A stretch of DNA of 64,000 bases, from contig NZ_AMRM01000003.1 of the NCBI RefSeq assembly GCF_000300335.1, positions 124,001 to 188,000 on the forward strand. The letters are read 5' to 3'. Below, piece after piece: positions 24,725 through 34,825 of this stretch (position 1 is its first letter; each line of letters starts with the position of its first letter). Under the pieces are notes generated by a model that saw nothing but the letters and a program-made list of their open reading frames with translations, ran no database searches and had not been told where the DNA came from. The DNA comes from Nitratireductor pacificus pht-3B. GTDB taxonomy: Bacteria > Pseudomonadota > Alphaproteobacteria > Rhizobiales > Rhizobiaceae. The position numbers were made by a program, and so were the translations under genes.

Positions 24725-26218
24725 CTAGTTCTCGTAGTGATCGGCGACCAGCCGGTCGAGCAGGCGGACGCCGAAGCCCGAGCCCCAGGAACGGTTGATC
24801 TCGCTGGCGGGAGCCCCCATCGCCGTGCCGGCGACGTCCAGATGCGCCCAGGGGGTTTCCTTGACGAAGCGCTTGAGGAACTGCGCGGCGGTGATCGACC
24901 CCGCCATGCGGCCCGCCGAGTTCTTCATGTCGGCATTCTTCGAATCGATCAGCTTGTCGTATTCGGTGCCGAGCGGCATGCGCCAGAGCTTTTCGTCGGT
25001 CGACAGGCCGGCGGCCGTCAGCCGCTCCGCCAGCGCGTCGTCGTTGGAGAACAGACCGGCATGGTGATGGCCGAGTGCCACCATGATGGCGCCGGTGAGC
25101 GTCGCCAGATTGACCATGAACTGCGGCTTGAAGCGGTCGTTGCAGTACCAGAGAAGATCGGCCAGGACCAGGCGCCCCTCGGCGTCGGTGTTGATGACCT
25201 CGATCGTCTGGCCGGACATGGAGGTAACGATGTCGCCCGGCCGCTGCGCGTTGCCGTCGGGCATGTTCTCGACCAGGCCGATCATGCCGATGGCATTGAC
25301 CTTGGCCTTGCGGGCGGCCAGCGCATGCATGACGCCGACCACCGCGGCCGCGCCGCCCATGTCGCCCTTCATGTCCTCCATGCCGCCGGCCGGCTTGATC
25401 GAGATGCCGCCGGTGTCGAAGACGACGCCCTTGCCGACGAAGGAGACGGGCTTCTCCTTGGCCTTGCCGCCGCTCCACTCGATGATCGCGAGGCGCGGCG
25501 GGCGCACGGAGCCCTGTGCCACGCCGAGCAGCGCGCCCATGCCGAGCTTCTTCATCTCCTTCTCGGTCAGGACCTCGACCTTTGCGCCCAGCTTCTCGAG
25601 TTCCTTGGCCTTCGCCGCGAACTCGACAGGCCCCAGCACATTGGCCGGCTCGTTGACCAAATCGCGCGCCAGGAGCACGCCGCCGGCAATGGCCTCGGCG
25701 CGGGCGAACGCCTTCTTCGCCGCGGCCGGATCGGCGCATTGCACCGTGATCTTGACCTTGTCGGCCGGCTTCTCCTCGCCGTTCTCGCGGCTCGTCGTCT
25801 TGTATTTGTCGAACGCATAGGCCCGCAGCAGCATGCCGAGGGCCAGACTGGCCACCTCTTCCGGCGTCGGGTCGCCGTCGTCCAGATCCGCCACCACCGT
25901 CACCTCGCCCGCCGATTTCGCGGCGGCGAGCACGGCGCCGCCGATCTTCAGCCAGCTGGCTTCCTCGCGCGTCCCGGCCTTGCCGGCACCCACCGCCGCC
26001 AGCCGGTCGAACGCGGTCCCCGCCGGCGCCAGGACCTCGACGCCCTTGGCCAGCTTGCCGCCGAAACGCGTCACCTCGAAGGCGCGCGGCAGGATGCCGT
26101 CGGGATCGCAACCCTTCGCGTGAGCACCGAGGCCACCGCCTTCGGATGCCAGCACAATGACGCTCCCCTTCTTGGGCATGGCGAACTTCGCAAAGGCGAC
26201 GGTCGGTCGGTCGGTCAT
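24725..26218 (-). CDS. pepA: Leucyl aminopeptidase (M17 family)
   Basis: A 497-residue cytosolic M17 aminopeptidase that removes N-terminal residues using two metal ions. The catalytic region is clear: [19 protein letters not shown] (metal-ligand Asp and the Lys region), [11 protein letters not shown], and the signature [12 protein letters not shown] with metal ligands Asp and Glu and the active-site Arg. The N-terminal macro-like domain occupies about residues 1-170. The ATG at 26218 gives [12 protein letters not shown], with GGGAAAT upstream. It is divergent from lptF and co-directional with holC. Confidence 0.94.
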   Translation of the reverse strand: MTDRPTVAFAKFAMPKKGSVIVLASEGGGLGAHAKGCDPDGILPRAFEVTRFGGKLAKGVEVLAPAGTAFDRLAAVGAGKAGTREEASWLKIGGAVLAAAKSAGEVTVVADLDDGDPTPEEVASLALGMLLRAYAFDKYKTTSRENGEEKPADKVKITVQCADPAAAKKAFARAEAIAGGVLLARDLVNEPANVLGPVEFAAKAKELEKLGAKVEVLTEKEMKKLGMGALLGVAQGSVRPPRLAIIEWSGGKAKEKPVSFVGKGVVFDTGGISIKPAGGMEDMKGDMGGAAAVVGVMHALAARKAKVNAIGMIGLVENMPDGNAQRPGDIVTSMSGQTIEVINTDAEGRLVLADLLWYCNDRFKPQFMVNLATLTGAIMVALGHHHAGLFSNDDALAERLTAAGLSTDEKLWRMPLGTEYDKLIDSKNADMKNSAGRMAGSITAAQFLKRFVKETPWAHLDVAGTAMGAPASEINRSWGSGFGVRLLDRLVADHYEN

Positions 26219-26547
26219 GATATTTCCCAGATTTCCGTGATTGGTCGGGTGGAAGAAGGCGCCGATCTTGGAGGTTTTATGCAAATTGGCAAGGCCCGCG
26301 AATTGGCACCGGCCGTTTTTTCGCCGCCGGCGCGGGCGGCCCGAATCCGGTTAAGGAAGCATAAGCGTCCCGTTAACCGCGTTTGTTTCGCCTTTTCTAA
26401 CCAATCGCACCCAGAGTCGCCTGCGGGACAGGAACCGGTGGGTCGCACTCCAGAACCGGCAGATGCAGATTGTGCCAGCCCCGGCTGGCGGATAGGTTTG
26501 CGCGCGCCGCTTCGGGCCCATCAACAGCGATCGGACTTTCGATTTCC
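26219..26547. promoter_or_regulatory. 329-nt divergent region between pepA and lptF
   Basis: No gene is seen. The region should carry back-to-back promoters for pepA-holC and for the lptF-lptG-lptD cluster. A locally A/T-richer segment around 26350-26405 is the likeliest core promoter area, but no clear -35/-10 pair or operator was recognised. Confidence 0.4.
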
Positions 26548-27753
26548 ATGCGGGTGATCGAACTCTACATCATGCGTCGTACCTTCGCGCTGTTCGCAGC
26601 CGCGTTGATATGGGTGCTCGCGCTGGTGTGGACGACGCAGGTCCTCAACCGCATCGACCTGGTGACCGACGGCGGCCAGTCGGCCGGCACGTTCTTCATG
26701 GTGGCCGCCCTCGTCCTGCCGCCCGTCATTCCCATCGTGATACCCTTCGCCCTCGGCATCGCCGTCGCGCAGACGCTGGCGACAATGAACTCCGATTCCG
26801 AGCTGGTGGTGATCGGCGCCGCCGGCAGCCCGCGCTCGGCCGTCATCCGGCCGATCCTGTTGATCGCCATCGCCGCGAGCATCGCCTCCTTCGCCATCAA
26901 CAATTCGCTGGAACCCTATTCCCGCCAGAAGTTCCGGACGGTCCTGTCCAACGCGAACGCCAACCTGATCACGACAGTGCTCCAGGAAGGTTCCTTCCAG
27001 AAGGTGGGCGACGGGCTGTTCGTCCAGATATCCGAGCGCCTGCCGAACGGGCAGCTCGGCGGCATCTTCGTCGCCGATTCCCGCGAGGAGAACACCAAGC
27101 TGATCTATCACGCCCGCAGCGGCACGACCGTCGAGCGCGAGGGCGGCAGCATTCTGGTGATGCAGGACGGCATGGTGCAGCGGCAGTCGGCCAATGGCGA
27201 CGTCTCGACGATCCGTTTCGATTCCTACGCGTTCGATCTTTCGGAATTCACCAGCAGCGGCGGCGGGAAGCCGACGCTTTACCCGAAGGACCGGTCTCTG
27301 GCGTTCCTGCTCAATCCAGATCCGGACGACGCGATCTACAAGAAATGGCCCCAGACATTCCGCGCCGAGCTGCACATGCGCTTCTCGGAATGGCTCTATC
27401 CGCTGGTCTTCGCCCTGATCGGCCTGGCGGTTGCCGGCGATGCGCGCTCGTTCCGCGAGGCCCGGCTCCATCCGATCGTGACGACGATGACGATCGCGCT
27501 CCTGCTGCGCTGGGTGGGCTTCTATTCAGGCAGCGAAGCGGAAAAGTCCGGCTTCTTCTCGGTCGTTCTCTACGCCGCGCCGATCCTGATGATTGGCCTA
27601 TGCGTTGTGTTTATCGCTACAAACAGGGTGATGGAACTGCCGACACACTGGGTGGAGCGACTGGGTGCCCGCACACAGAAGCTGACGGAGATGATCACGC
27701 GCCTGCGCATCAGACTGGCGAAGCTGCGCCAGCCTGCGGGAGGACGCGGATGA
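26548..27753 (+). CDS. lptF: LPS export ABC transporter permease LptF
   Basis: LptF forms with LptG the membrane part of the LptB2FG extractor that pulls lipopolysaccharide out of the inner membrane. The 401-residue protein has N-terminal helices (RRTFALFAAALIWVLALVWTTQ), a periplasmic beta-jellyroll domain at about residues 140-270 (FQKVGDGLFVQISE, GSILVMQDGM), and three C-terminal helices. The ATG at 26548 (MRVIELYIMRRTF) matches the family start. The stop overlaps lptG as ATGA. Confidence 0.93.
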   Translation: MRVIELYIMRRTFALFAAALIWVLALVWTTQVLNRIDLVTDGGQSAGTFFMVAALVLPPVIPIVIPFALGIAVAQTLATMNSDSELVVIGAAGSPRSAVIRPILLIAIAASIASFAINNSLEPYSRQKFRTVLSNANANLITTVLQEGSFQKVGDGLFVQISERLPNGQLGGIFVADSREENTKLIYHARSGTTVEREGGSILVMQDGMVQRQSANGDVSTIRFDSYAFDLSEFTSSGGGKPTLYPKDRSLAFLLNPDPDDAIYKKWPQTFRAELHMRFSEWLYPLVFALIGLAVAGDARSFREARLHPIVTTMTIALLLRWVGFYSGSEAEKSGFFSVVLYAAPILMIGLCVVFIATNRVMELPTHWVERLGARTQKLTEMITRLRIRLAKLRQPAGGRG

Positions 27754-28835
27754 TCGGCTTAACGCTCGGCAGCTATTTCTTCCGCCGCTATGTGTCGATC
27801 GCGGCATGGAATTTCGTCGGCATCGGACTGCTGATCTTCATCGTCACGTTCACGGAAGTCTCGGGCCGGGCGGCCGGCCTGCCGAACTACACGCCCGCCT
27901 GGGCGCTGTCTCTGGCCGCGCTGCAGACCCCGATCGTCCTTCTGCAGGCCGTCCCGTTCATCGGCCTGATCGCCGCGATGGCGACGCTGATCAGCCTCAA
28001 CCGCAAGTACGAGCTCGTCGTGGCGCGGGCGGCCGGCGTCTCCGCCTGGCAGTTCCTGACGCCGATCGCGCTCGGCTCCTTTGCGTTCGGCCTGCTTGCC
28101 GTCGCCCTGCTCAACCCCCTCGCCGCGAACGGCTTTTCGCGCGCGCAGGTTCTCGAGGCGGAGGTGCGCGGCGCCAAATCCAGCGCCAATTCCGAAGCGG
28201 AGCAGTGGATCAAGCAGCGCGCCGACGGCGAGGAAACCGTGATCGGAGCGAGCGCCGTGCTCAACGGCGGCCAGGTCCTGGTGCGGCCGACCTTCTTCCA
28301 AATCGACGACGAGGGACGAATCGTCGAGCGCCTCGACGCCGAGCGCGCTTTCCTGCGTGATGGCTACTGGGAACTGACGGGCGTGGCACGACGCCGCGGC
28401 ACCGCGGCTCCGGAGCGCGTCGAGACGTTGCAGGTGCCCACCAATCTGCGTCCCGAATTCGTTGGCGAACAGCTCATGCGGCCCGAAGCGACGTCGATCT
28501 ACGACCTGCCGGGAAAGATTGAAGTCGCGCAATCCTTCGGGCTTCAAGCGAACGCTTTTGCCACGCATTTTCATTCACTTGTGGTGCTTCCCCTGCTGCT
28601 CGTCGCGATGACACTGATCGCCGCAACCGTGTCGATGCGATTTGCGCGAATGGGACAGTCCGCGACGGTGATTCTGGGTGGCATCCTGGCCGGGTTTCTG
28701 CTTTATGTGGTTTCGGTTCTGGTCAAGGCGTTCGGCAGCGCTGGGGTTGTCCCTCCAGTGGTGGCTGCCTGGACGCCTGTGGTCGTGGCCATGTTCTATG
28801 GTGTCACTTTCCTGTTGTATAAGGAGGATGGTTAG
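27750..28835 (+). CDS. lptG: LPS export ABC transporter permease LptG
   Basis: The LptF partner in LPS extraction, 361 residues. It begins MIGLTLGSYFFRRYVS, has six membrane helices split around a periplasmic domain (about 130-270, containing GGQVLVRPTFF and REGYWEL-like RDGYWELTGV), and the coupling-helix region AATLISLNRKYELVVARAAGVS that contacts the ATPase LptB. LptB is not in this window. The start overlaps the lptF stop, and the stop overlaps the GTG of lptD by one base. Confidence 0.93.
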   Translation: MIGLTLGSYFFRRYVSIAAWNFVGIGLLIFIVTFTEVSGRAAGLPNYTPAWALSLAALQTPIVLLQAVPFIGLIAAMATLISLNRKYELVVARAAGVSAWQFLTPIALGSFAFGLLAVALLNPLAANGFSRAQVLEAEVRGAKSSANSEAEQWIKQRADGEETVIGASAVLNGGQVLVRPTFFQIDDEGRIVERLDAERAFLRDGYWELTGVARRRGTAAPERVETLQVPTNLRPEFVGEQLMRPEATSIYDLPGKIEVAQSFGLQANAFATHFHSLVVLPLLLVAMTLIAATVSMRFARMGQSATVILGGILAGFLLYVVSVLVKAFGSAGVVPPVVAAWTPVVVAMFYGVTFLLYKEDG

Positions 28836-31204
28836 TGGGAGTAGCCGCAAACAGAGCCGGCTTGACCGCTCGCCTGGCGCGTCTGATGGGCGCGACGGCG
28901 GTGGCGACTTTGTGTGCCTATGCGTTGCTTCCCGCGGCCTCCCAGGCGCAGACGGCCGGGCTTGATGCATCCGATCTTCCGCAGGGCGCGCAGATGCTCC
29001 TGACGGCCGACAATCTGATCTACGACAACGACAACAACACGATCACCGCCGCCGGCGGCGTGCAGATCGAGTATAACGGGCATACGCTGGTCGCCGACCA
29101 GGTCACCTATGACCGCGCCACCTCGCGCGTCATGGCGAGCGGCCGCGTCCAGATCGTCCAGAAGGACGGCAACCGCATCTTCGCCGACGAGATCGACATC
29201 ACCGACAATTTCAGCGACGGCTTCGTCAATGCGCTGCGCGTCGAGACCGTCGACAAGACCTATTTCGCCGCCGAGAGCGCCGAGCGTTCGGGCGGCCGCC
29301 TGACGACCTTCAACAACGGCGTCTACACCGCCTGCGAACCCTGCCGCGAGAAGCCGGAAAAGCCGCCGATCTGGCGCATCAAGGCGCAGAAGATCATCTG
29401 GAACGGCGAGGCCAAGACCGTCCGCTTCGAAAGCGCCCGTTTCGAGTTCTTCGGCATGCCGATCGCCTACCTCCCCTTCCTCGAGGTGGCCGACCCGACG
29501 GTCAAGCGTAAATCCGGCTTCCTGCTGCCCAGCATCACCTACAAGAAGGAGCTGGGAGCCGGGGTGAAGGTCCCCTATTACCTCGCTCTCTCGCCGACAT
29601 ATGACTTGACTGTCTCGGGCACCTACTACACCAAGCAGGGCTTCCTCGCGGAAGCCGAGTGGCGGCAGCGCTTCGACAACGGCCAGTACAGCGTCACGGT
29701 CGCCGGCATCCGCCAGCAGGAGCCGGAGGCCTGGAAGGCCAACACGGTCAACGGCTCGGAAAAGACCCGCGGCATGATCGGAACCAAGGGCCAGTTCCAG
29801 ATCAACCCGCGCTGGACCTTCGGCTGGGACGTTCTGGCGCAGACCGACAAGAATTTCTCGCGGACCTACAAGATCGGCGGGTTCGCCGACACGGTGCAGA
29901 AGTCCGAGCTTTACCTGACTGGCCTCGACGACCGCAATTTCTTCGATCTGCGGGCGATGCACTTCAACATCCAGGAAGACGCGCCGACGGGGCGCGACGA
30001 ACAGCAGCCCTGGGTCCTGCCGAGCTTCGATTATTCCTTCACGCCGGATGAGCCGGTGGCGGGCGGCGAACTCAATTTCGACGTCAACATGCAGGGCCTG
30101 CGCCGCGAGACGCTCAGCCTGCGGACGCCGGGCGGCTTTTCCAAGCTCGACGGCGCCGAAGGCAGTTCCGGCCGCCTGACGGCCGAAGCCGAATGGAAGC
30201 GCTCCTTCGTGACCGATGGCGGCCTGGTCGTGACGCCGCTGCTGCAGGCGCGCGGCGATGCCGTCTACACCGATTACGACGCCACCACGATCAACGGCAT
30301 CACCAATTTCACCACCGATAGCGGCGCCGTCGGCAATGAGATCCGCTCGTCCTACTATCGCTACATGGCGACGGCCGGGCTCGAAGCGCGCTGGCCGATC
30401 CTGTTCTCGACCTCCAGCGCATCGCATGTGCTGGAACCGATGGCGCAGGTCTTCATCCGACCCGACGCGCCCTACCAGGGCAAGCTCGGCGTTCCCAACG
30501 AGGACGCCCAGTCGCTGGTGTTCGACGCCACGACCCTGTTCGAGCGCGACAAGTTCTCCGGTTTCGACCGGATCGAAGGCGGCACCCGTGCCAATGTCGG
30601 CATCCGCTACTCCGGCAGCTTCGCCAATGGCTGGACCGCGCACGGCCTGTTCGGCCAGTCCTACCACCTGGCCGGCGCCAACCCCTATGCGCAGCCTGAT
30701 CTCGTCAATGTTGGCGCCTATTCGGGCCTTGAGACCGATGTGTCCGATTTCGTCGGCATGGTCGGCTTCGCCACGCCGGGTGGGTTAGCGCTCTCCGCGG
30801 CCGCCCGGTTCGACGAGAAGACCTTCGAGATCCGCCGCACGGACATCAAGTCGGCGGCCAGCATCGGCAATGTCACCGCTTCGCTGCAATACGCCTTCAT
30901 CCAGGCGCAGCCCCTCTACGGCTTCCTCGACGACCGCCAGGAGGTTACCGGCGTCGCCAAGGTGCGCTTCGACGAGAACTGGAGTGGTTTCGGCTCCGGC
31001 ACATACGATCTCGAAAGCCGGACGCTGGTCAGCAACAGCTACGGTGTCTCCTACGGTGACGACTGCTTCATCTACTCGATGACCTACACGCGCTCGAAGA
31101 ATCGCGACACGCAGGAAACCAGCCAGTCGTTCGGCTTCAGAATCGCCCTGCGGACGATCGGCGATTTCGGCACGAGCAGCGGTGAGCTGGACAGCAGCTT
31201 CTGA
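28835..31204 (+). CDS. lptD: LPS-assembly outer membrane protein LptD
   Basis: LptD is the beta-barrel that with LptE inserts LPS into the outer leaflet. The 789-residue protein has a signal peptide (cleavage near SQAQT), an OstA/jellyroll domain (about 50-200: LTADNLIYDNDNNTITAAGGV, a paired-cysteine CEPC site) and a large C-terminal barrel ending with DDCFIYSMTYTRSKNRD. The Cys in CEPC and the C-terminal DDCF match the disulfide-bonded positions of the family. The GTG start at 28835 overlaps the lptG stop. LptE is not present here. Confidence 0.94.
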   Translation: MGVAANRAGLTARLARLMGATAVATLCAYALLPAASQAQTAGLDASDLPQGAQMLLTADNLIYDNDNNTITAAGGVQIEYNGHTLVADQVTYDRATSRVMASGRVQIVQKDGNRIFADEIDITDNFSDGFVNALRVETVDKTYFAAESAERSGGRLTTFNNGVYTACEPCREKPEKPPIWRIKAQKIIWNGEAKTVRFESARFEFFGMPIAYLPFLEVADPTVKRKSGFLLPSITYKKELGAGVKVPYYLALSPTYDLTVSGTYYTKQGFLAEAEWRQRFDNGQYSVTVAGIRQQEPEAWKANTVNGSEKTRGMIGTKGQFQINPRWTFGWDVLAQTDKNFSRTYKIGGFADTVQKSELYLTGLDDRNFFDLRAMHFNIQEDAPTGRDEQQPWVLPSFDYSFTPDEPVAGGELNFDVNMQGLRRETLSLRTPGGFSKLDGAEGSSGRLTAEAEWKRSFVTDGGLVVTPLLQARGDAVYTDYDATTINGITNFTTDSGAVGNEIRSSYYRYMATAGLEARWPILFSTSSASHVLEPMAQVFIRPDAPYQGKLGVPNEDAQSLVFDATTLFERDKFSGFDRIEGGTRANVGIRYSGSFANGWTAHGLFGQSYHLAGANPYAQPDLVNVGAYSGLETDVSDFVGMVGFATPGGLALSAAARFDEKTFEIRRTDIKSAASIGNVTASLQYAFIQAQPLYGFLDDRQEVTGVAKVRFDENWSGFGSGTYDLESRTLVSNSYGVSYGDDCFIYSMTYTRSKNRDTQETSQSFGFRIALRTIGDFGTSSGELDSSF

Positions 31205-31331
31205 TCAAGGGTTGCGCCAGTCATCGTTTTGCCCCATGGACGACCGATAATCGAGGCTTAGGGACTGTCGATTGATCGCGTTTGTGTTATCTCAGACGTG
31301 ATCGACAGGTGCGAAGGTGAGATTTTTGACG

Positions 31332-32261
31332 ATGTTGAGCAATAGCAAGCGCTGGATGCGCGCGAGTGTTTTCGTGTTGGCTTTGGCAGGCGGAGCCGCG
31401 GTGGCCGGTCAGGCCGGAGCGACCGAGATCCGCTATGTCGTGAACAATGCGCCGATCACCAGCTACGACATTGACCGGCGCGTCGCCTTTCTGCGCCTGC
31501 AGCGCGAGGGCGGCAATCTGCGCGACAAGGCGAGCGAGCAGATGATCGACCAGACCCTGCGCACCCAGGAAATGCGCCGTCTGAACGTCAACATCCCCAA
31601 TGAGATGGTCGAGCAGGCCTATCAGCGCTTCGCCAGCGGCAACCGGATGACCGCGAGCCAGCTCAATCAGGTACTGGCGCAGGCCGGCGTGACGGCGGAC
31701 CACTTCAAGGAATTCATCCGCTCGCAGATCGGCTGGAGCCGGGTCCTGCAGGCGCGCAACAGCTCCCAGACCCTGCTCAGCGAGCAGGACGTGGTGGCGA
31801 AGATGCTGCAGCAGGGCGGCCAGAAGCCAAGCGCGACCGAATACATGCTTCAGCAGGTGATCTTCGTCGTGCCGGCCAGCCAGCGCGGCCAGTTGCTCGG
31901 CAAGCGCAAGCGCGAGGCACAGGCCATGCGCGACCGCTTCCGCAGCTGCGACACGACCCGCGACTTCGCAAAGGGCCTTGTCGATGTGACGGTGCGTGAT
32001 CTCGGCCGCAAGCTCGAGCCCGAGCTGCCGCCGGACTGGAAGGACCTGATCACGGCCACCTCTACCGGCGGCGCGACCAAGGTGCGCGAGACCGAACGCG
32101 GCGTCGAGTTCATCGGCATCTGCAGCACGCGCGAAGTGTCCGACGACCGCGTGGCGCAGATGGTGCTCCAGAACGACGCCACGGGCGACGAGGCTTCCGA
32201 GAAGGCCAGCGCGGAATATCTCGCCGAGCTGCGCGAGAAGGCACGCATCAACAGGCGCTGA
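31332..32261 (+). CDS. SurA-type periplasmic chaperone
   Basis: A 309-residue exported protein with a signal peptide ([18 protein letters not shown]) and a SurA N-terminal chaperone domain (about 30-150: [42 protein letters not shown]). The following region (about 170-275) is in the parvulin position, but typical rotamase motifs are not clearly visible. The expected role is escort of outer membrane proteins such as LptD, which fits its location after lptD. ATG 31332 was chosen with AAGGTGAG upstream; GTG 31317 is possible. The link to SurA rests on the N-terminal domain and context. Confidence 0.82.
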   Translation: MLSNSKRWMRASVFVLALAGGAAVAGQAGATEIRYVVNNAPITSYDIDRRVAFLRLQREGGNLRDKASEQMIDQTLRTQEMRRLNVNIPNEMVEQAYQRFASGNRMTASQLNQVLAQAGVTADHFKEFIRSQIGWSRVLQARNSSQTLLSEQDVVAKMLQQGGQKPSATEYMLQQVIFVVPASQRGQLLGKRKREAQAMRDRFRSCDTTRDFAKGLVDVTVRDLGRKLEPELPPDWKDLITATSTGGATKVRETERGVEFIGICSTREVSDDRVAQMVLQNDATGDEASEKASAEYLAELREKARINRR

Positions 32262-32286
32262 GGCGCTCCCTCGAGAAGGCTGTGCC

Positions 32287-33297
32287 GTGCTTCCCCTGGC
32301 GCTGAGCATCGGAGACCCGTCCGGCATCGGCCCGGAGATCGTCCTCCAGGCATGGATCCGGCGCGAAGCGCTTTCCCTGCCACCCTTCTATGTTCTGGGC
32401 GACCCTGCCCTTCTGGCGGCGCGCGCGCGGCATCTGGGGCTGGATGCGCAGCTTGCCGAAGTCGCGCCGCAGGACACCGAAGCCTTCTTCGCCGAACGCC
32501 TCCCTGTCGCCACGCTCGAAAACAGCCTGACCGACACGCCCGGTCAGCCTTCCGCCGCCAATGCCGCCGGCATCGTCGAGGCGATCACCCGCGCCGTCGA
32601 AGACACGCTGGCCGGCCGCGCCTCGGCAATCGTCACCGCGCCGATCGCCAAGAAACCGCTCTATGATGCAGGCTTCCGCTTTCCGGGCCATACGGAGTTT
32701 CTCGGACATCTGGCCGAGGAGGCGACGGGCACGGCCGCGACCCCCGTGATGATGCTCGCCGGCCCCGAGCTGCGCACCGTACCGGTGACGGTCCATCAGG
32801 CGCTTTCGAGAGTGCCCACCACCCTCACAAGCGCGCTGATCGAGGAGACCGCGCGCATCGCCGCCCGCGACCTGCGCGAGCGCTTCGCGATCGCCGCGCC
32901 GCGCCTCGCGATCGCCGGCCTCAACCCGCATGCGGGCGAAGGCGGCGCCATGGGCAGCGAGGACGCCGAGATCATCGCACCGGCCGTTGCGGCCCTGCGC
33001 GCGGCGGGGATCGACGCGTTCGGGCCGCTGCCCGCCGATACGATGTTTCACGCCCGCGCCCGCGAGGCCTACGACGTGGCTCTGTGCATGTATCACGACC
33101 AGGCGCTGATACCGGTGAAGACGCTCGCCTTCGACGAGACGGTGAATGTCACGCTCGGCCTGCCCTTCATCCGCACCTCGCCCGATCACGGCACGGCGTT
33201 CGACATTGCCGGCAAGGGGGTAGCGCGGCCCGACAGCATGATCGCCGCCATCCTGCTGGCGCGCCGGCTGGCCGACAACAGCGCGGACCCCGCATGA
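32287..33297 (+). CDS. pdxA: 4-hydroxythreonine-4-phosphate dehydrogenase
   Basis: PdxA oxidises 4-phosphohydroxy-L-threonine in pyridoxal 5'-phosphate synthesis. The 336-residue protein has [17 protein letters not shown] at the start, the metal-binding [29 protein letters not shown], the [20 protein letters not shown] block and [16 protein letters not shown]. The start is GTG at 32287. It overlaps rsmA by 4 nt. This surA-pdxA-rsmA order is also known from enterobacteria. Confidence 0.95.
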   Translation: MLPLALSIGDPSGIGPEIVLQAWIRREALSLPPFYVLGDPALLAARARHLGLDAQLAEVAPQDTEAFFAERLPVATLENSLTDTPGQPSAANAAGIVEAITRAVEDTLAGRASAIVTAPIAKKPLYDAGFRFPGHTEFLGHLAEEATGTAATPVMMLAGPELRTVPVTVHQALSRVPTTLTSALIEETARIAARDLRERFAIAAPRLAIAGLNPHAGEGGAMGSEDAEIIAPAVAALRAAGIDAFGPLPADTMFHARAREAYDVALCMYHDQALIPVKTLAFDETVNVTLGLPFIRTSPDHGTAFDIAGKGVARPDSMIAAILLARRLADNSADPA

Positions 33298-34121
33298 GCA
33301 TCGACGGGCTGCCGCCGCTGCGCGACGTTATCGCCAGGCACGGGCTCGCGGCGAAGAAGTCGCTCGGCCAGAATTTTTTGCTCGACCTCAACCTGACCGC
33401 CAAGGTTGCCCGCGCGGCGGGCGACCTGTCGGGCGCGACGGTGATCGAGGTGGGGCCGGGTCCCGGCGGGCTGACGCGCGCTCTTCTGATGGGCGGCGCG
33501 GCCCGCGTCGTCGCCGTCGAGCGCGACGAGCGCTGCCTGGCGGCGCTCGCAGAGATCGCCGACCACTATCCCGGCCGGCTGGAGGTGATCAGCGGCGACG
33601 CGCTGGAAACGGATTTCGCCGCGCTCGCCGCCGGCTATTCGAATGTGCGGATCGCCGCCAACCTTCCCTACAACATCGGCACAGAGCTGCTGGTGCGCTG
33701 GCTGACGCCTGCCGCCTGGCCACCCTTCTACGCATCGATGACGCTGATGTTCCAGCGCGAGGTGGCGGAGCGGATCGTCGCCGCACCCGGCGACAAGGCC
33801 TATGGGCGCCTCGGCGTGCTCGCCGGCTGGCGCAGCGATGCCCGCATCGCCTTCGACGTGCCGCCGCAGGCCTTCACCCCGCCCCCCAAGGTGACGTCCT
33901 CGGTGGTGCAGCTGACGCCGCGTGCCGAACCGCTTGCGGTGGACGCCACCGTGCTGGCGCGCGTCACCGAAGCCGCTTTCGGCCAGCGCCGCAAGATGCT
34001 GCGCCAGAGCCTGAAGCCGCTCGGCGGCGAGGCGCTGCTGGCCCGTGCCGGTATCGAGGGCACGCGGCGCGCGGAGACGCTTTCGGTGGCCGAGTTCGCG
34101 GCGCTGGCGCGCGCTCTGTAG
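33294..34121 (+). CDS. rsmA: 16S rRNA (adenine(1518)-N6/adenine(1519)-N6)-dimethyltransferase
   Basis: RsmA (KsgA) dimethylates two adenines near the 3' end of 16S rRNA during late 30S assembly. The 275-residue protein has [11 protein letters not shown], the SAM motif [26 protein letters not shown], the catalytic [10 protein letters not shown] motif, and the C-terminal basic lobe with [15 protein letters not shown]. The ATG at 33294 overlaps the pdxA stop. It ends close to a hairpin facing gmk. Confidence 0.96.
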   Translation: MSIDGLPPLRDVIARHGLAAKKSLGQNFLLDLNLTAKVARAAGDLSGATVIEVGPGPGGLTRALLMGGAARVVAVERDERCLAALAEIADHYPGRLEVISGDALETDFAALAAGYSNVRIAANLPYNIGTELLVRWLTPAAWPPFYASMTLMFQREVAERIVAAPGDKAYGRLGVLAGWRSDARIAFDVPPQAFTPPPKVTSSVVQLTPRAEPLAVDATVLARVTEAAFGQRRKMLRQSLKPLGGEALLARAGIEGTRRAETLSVAEFAALARAL

Positions 34122-34124
34122 ACC

Positions 34125-34153
34125 CGTTCAACGTTTCACAGAAACGCCGAACG
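34125..34153. terminator. Stem-loop between convergent rsmA and gmk
   Basis: CGTTC-AA-CGTTTC pairs with GAAACG-CC-GAACG around an ACA loop, an 11-bp interrupted stem lying between the two convergent stop codons. There is no strong U-tract on either strand, so the terminator call is tentative. Confidence 0.4.
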
Positions 34154-34156
34154 AGC

Positions 34157-34822
34157 CTATGAAGGCTCTTCGCCGAGCAGGCCGTTGATGAAATCGTAGA
34201 GACCCGGCCGCCGGTCGCGGCGCAGGCGCTCGGCCTCGATGATCGAGCGGACCGAGGAAAATGCCCGGTCGAGCTGGTCGTTGATCACCACATAGTCGTA
34301 GTCGAGCCATTGCTCGATCTCGAAGCGGGCGTTCTTCAGGCGGGTCTGGATGATCTCGGACGAATCCTCGGCGCGCCGGGTCAGCCGTCCGAGCAATTCC
34401 TTCATGGTCGGCGGCAGGATGAAGATCGACACCACGTCGCCGCGCATCTTCTCGCGGAGTTGCGCGGCACCCTGCCAGTCGATGTCGAACAGCATGTCGC
34501 GGCCTTCCGACAGAGCCTTCTCGACGGGGGCGCGCGGCGTCCCGTAGAAATTGCCGTGGACCTCGGCCCATTCCAGCAGGTCGTCATTGTCGCGCATGAT
34601 CTCGAAGTCGCGCTGCGACTTGAAGTGATAGTGCACGCCCTCGATCTCGCTGCCGCGACGCGCCCGGGTGGTAACGCTGACCGACAGCTCGAAGCCCGGC
34701 ACCTGCGCCAGAAGCGTGCGCGCGATGGTCGACTTGCCGGCGCCGGAGGGCGACGACAGGACCAGCATCAGGCCGCGCCGCGCGATCGTGTCGGAGATGG
34801 AGGAGGAAGGGTCTGACGCCAT
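34157..34822 (-). CDS. gmk: Guanylate kinase
   Basis: Gmk phosphorylates GMP to GDP with ATP. The 221-residue protein has the P-loop [12 protein letters not shown] near residue 24, the GMP-binding [21 protein letters not shown] (key residues R, S, Y), the [12 protein letters not shown] block and [15 protein letters not shown]-like [12 protein letters not shown]. It starts 3 nt after the yicC stop and is the last gene of the fab-mltG-yicC-gmk series. Confidence 0.96.
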   Translation of the reverse strand: MASDPSSSISDTIARRGLMLVLSSPSGAGKSTIARTLLAQVPGFELSVSVTTRARRGSEIEGVHYHFKSQRDFEIMRDNDDLLEWAEVHGNFYGTPRAPVEKALSEGRDMLFDIDWQGAAQLREKMRGDVVSIFILPPTMKELLGRLTRRAEDSSEIIQTRLKNARFEIEQWLDYDYVVINDQLDRAFSSVRSIIEAERLRRDRRPGLYDFINGLLGEEPS

Positions 34823-34825
34823 GAT

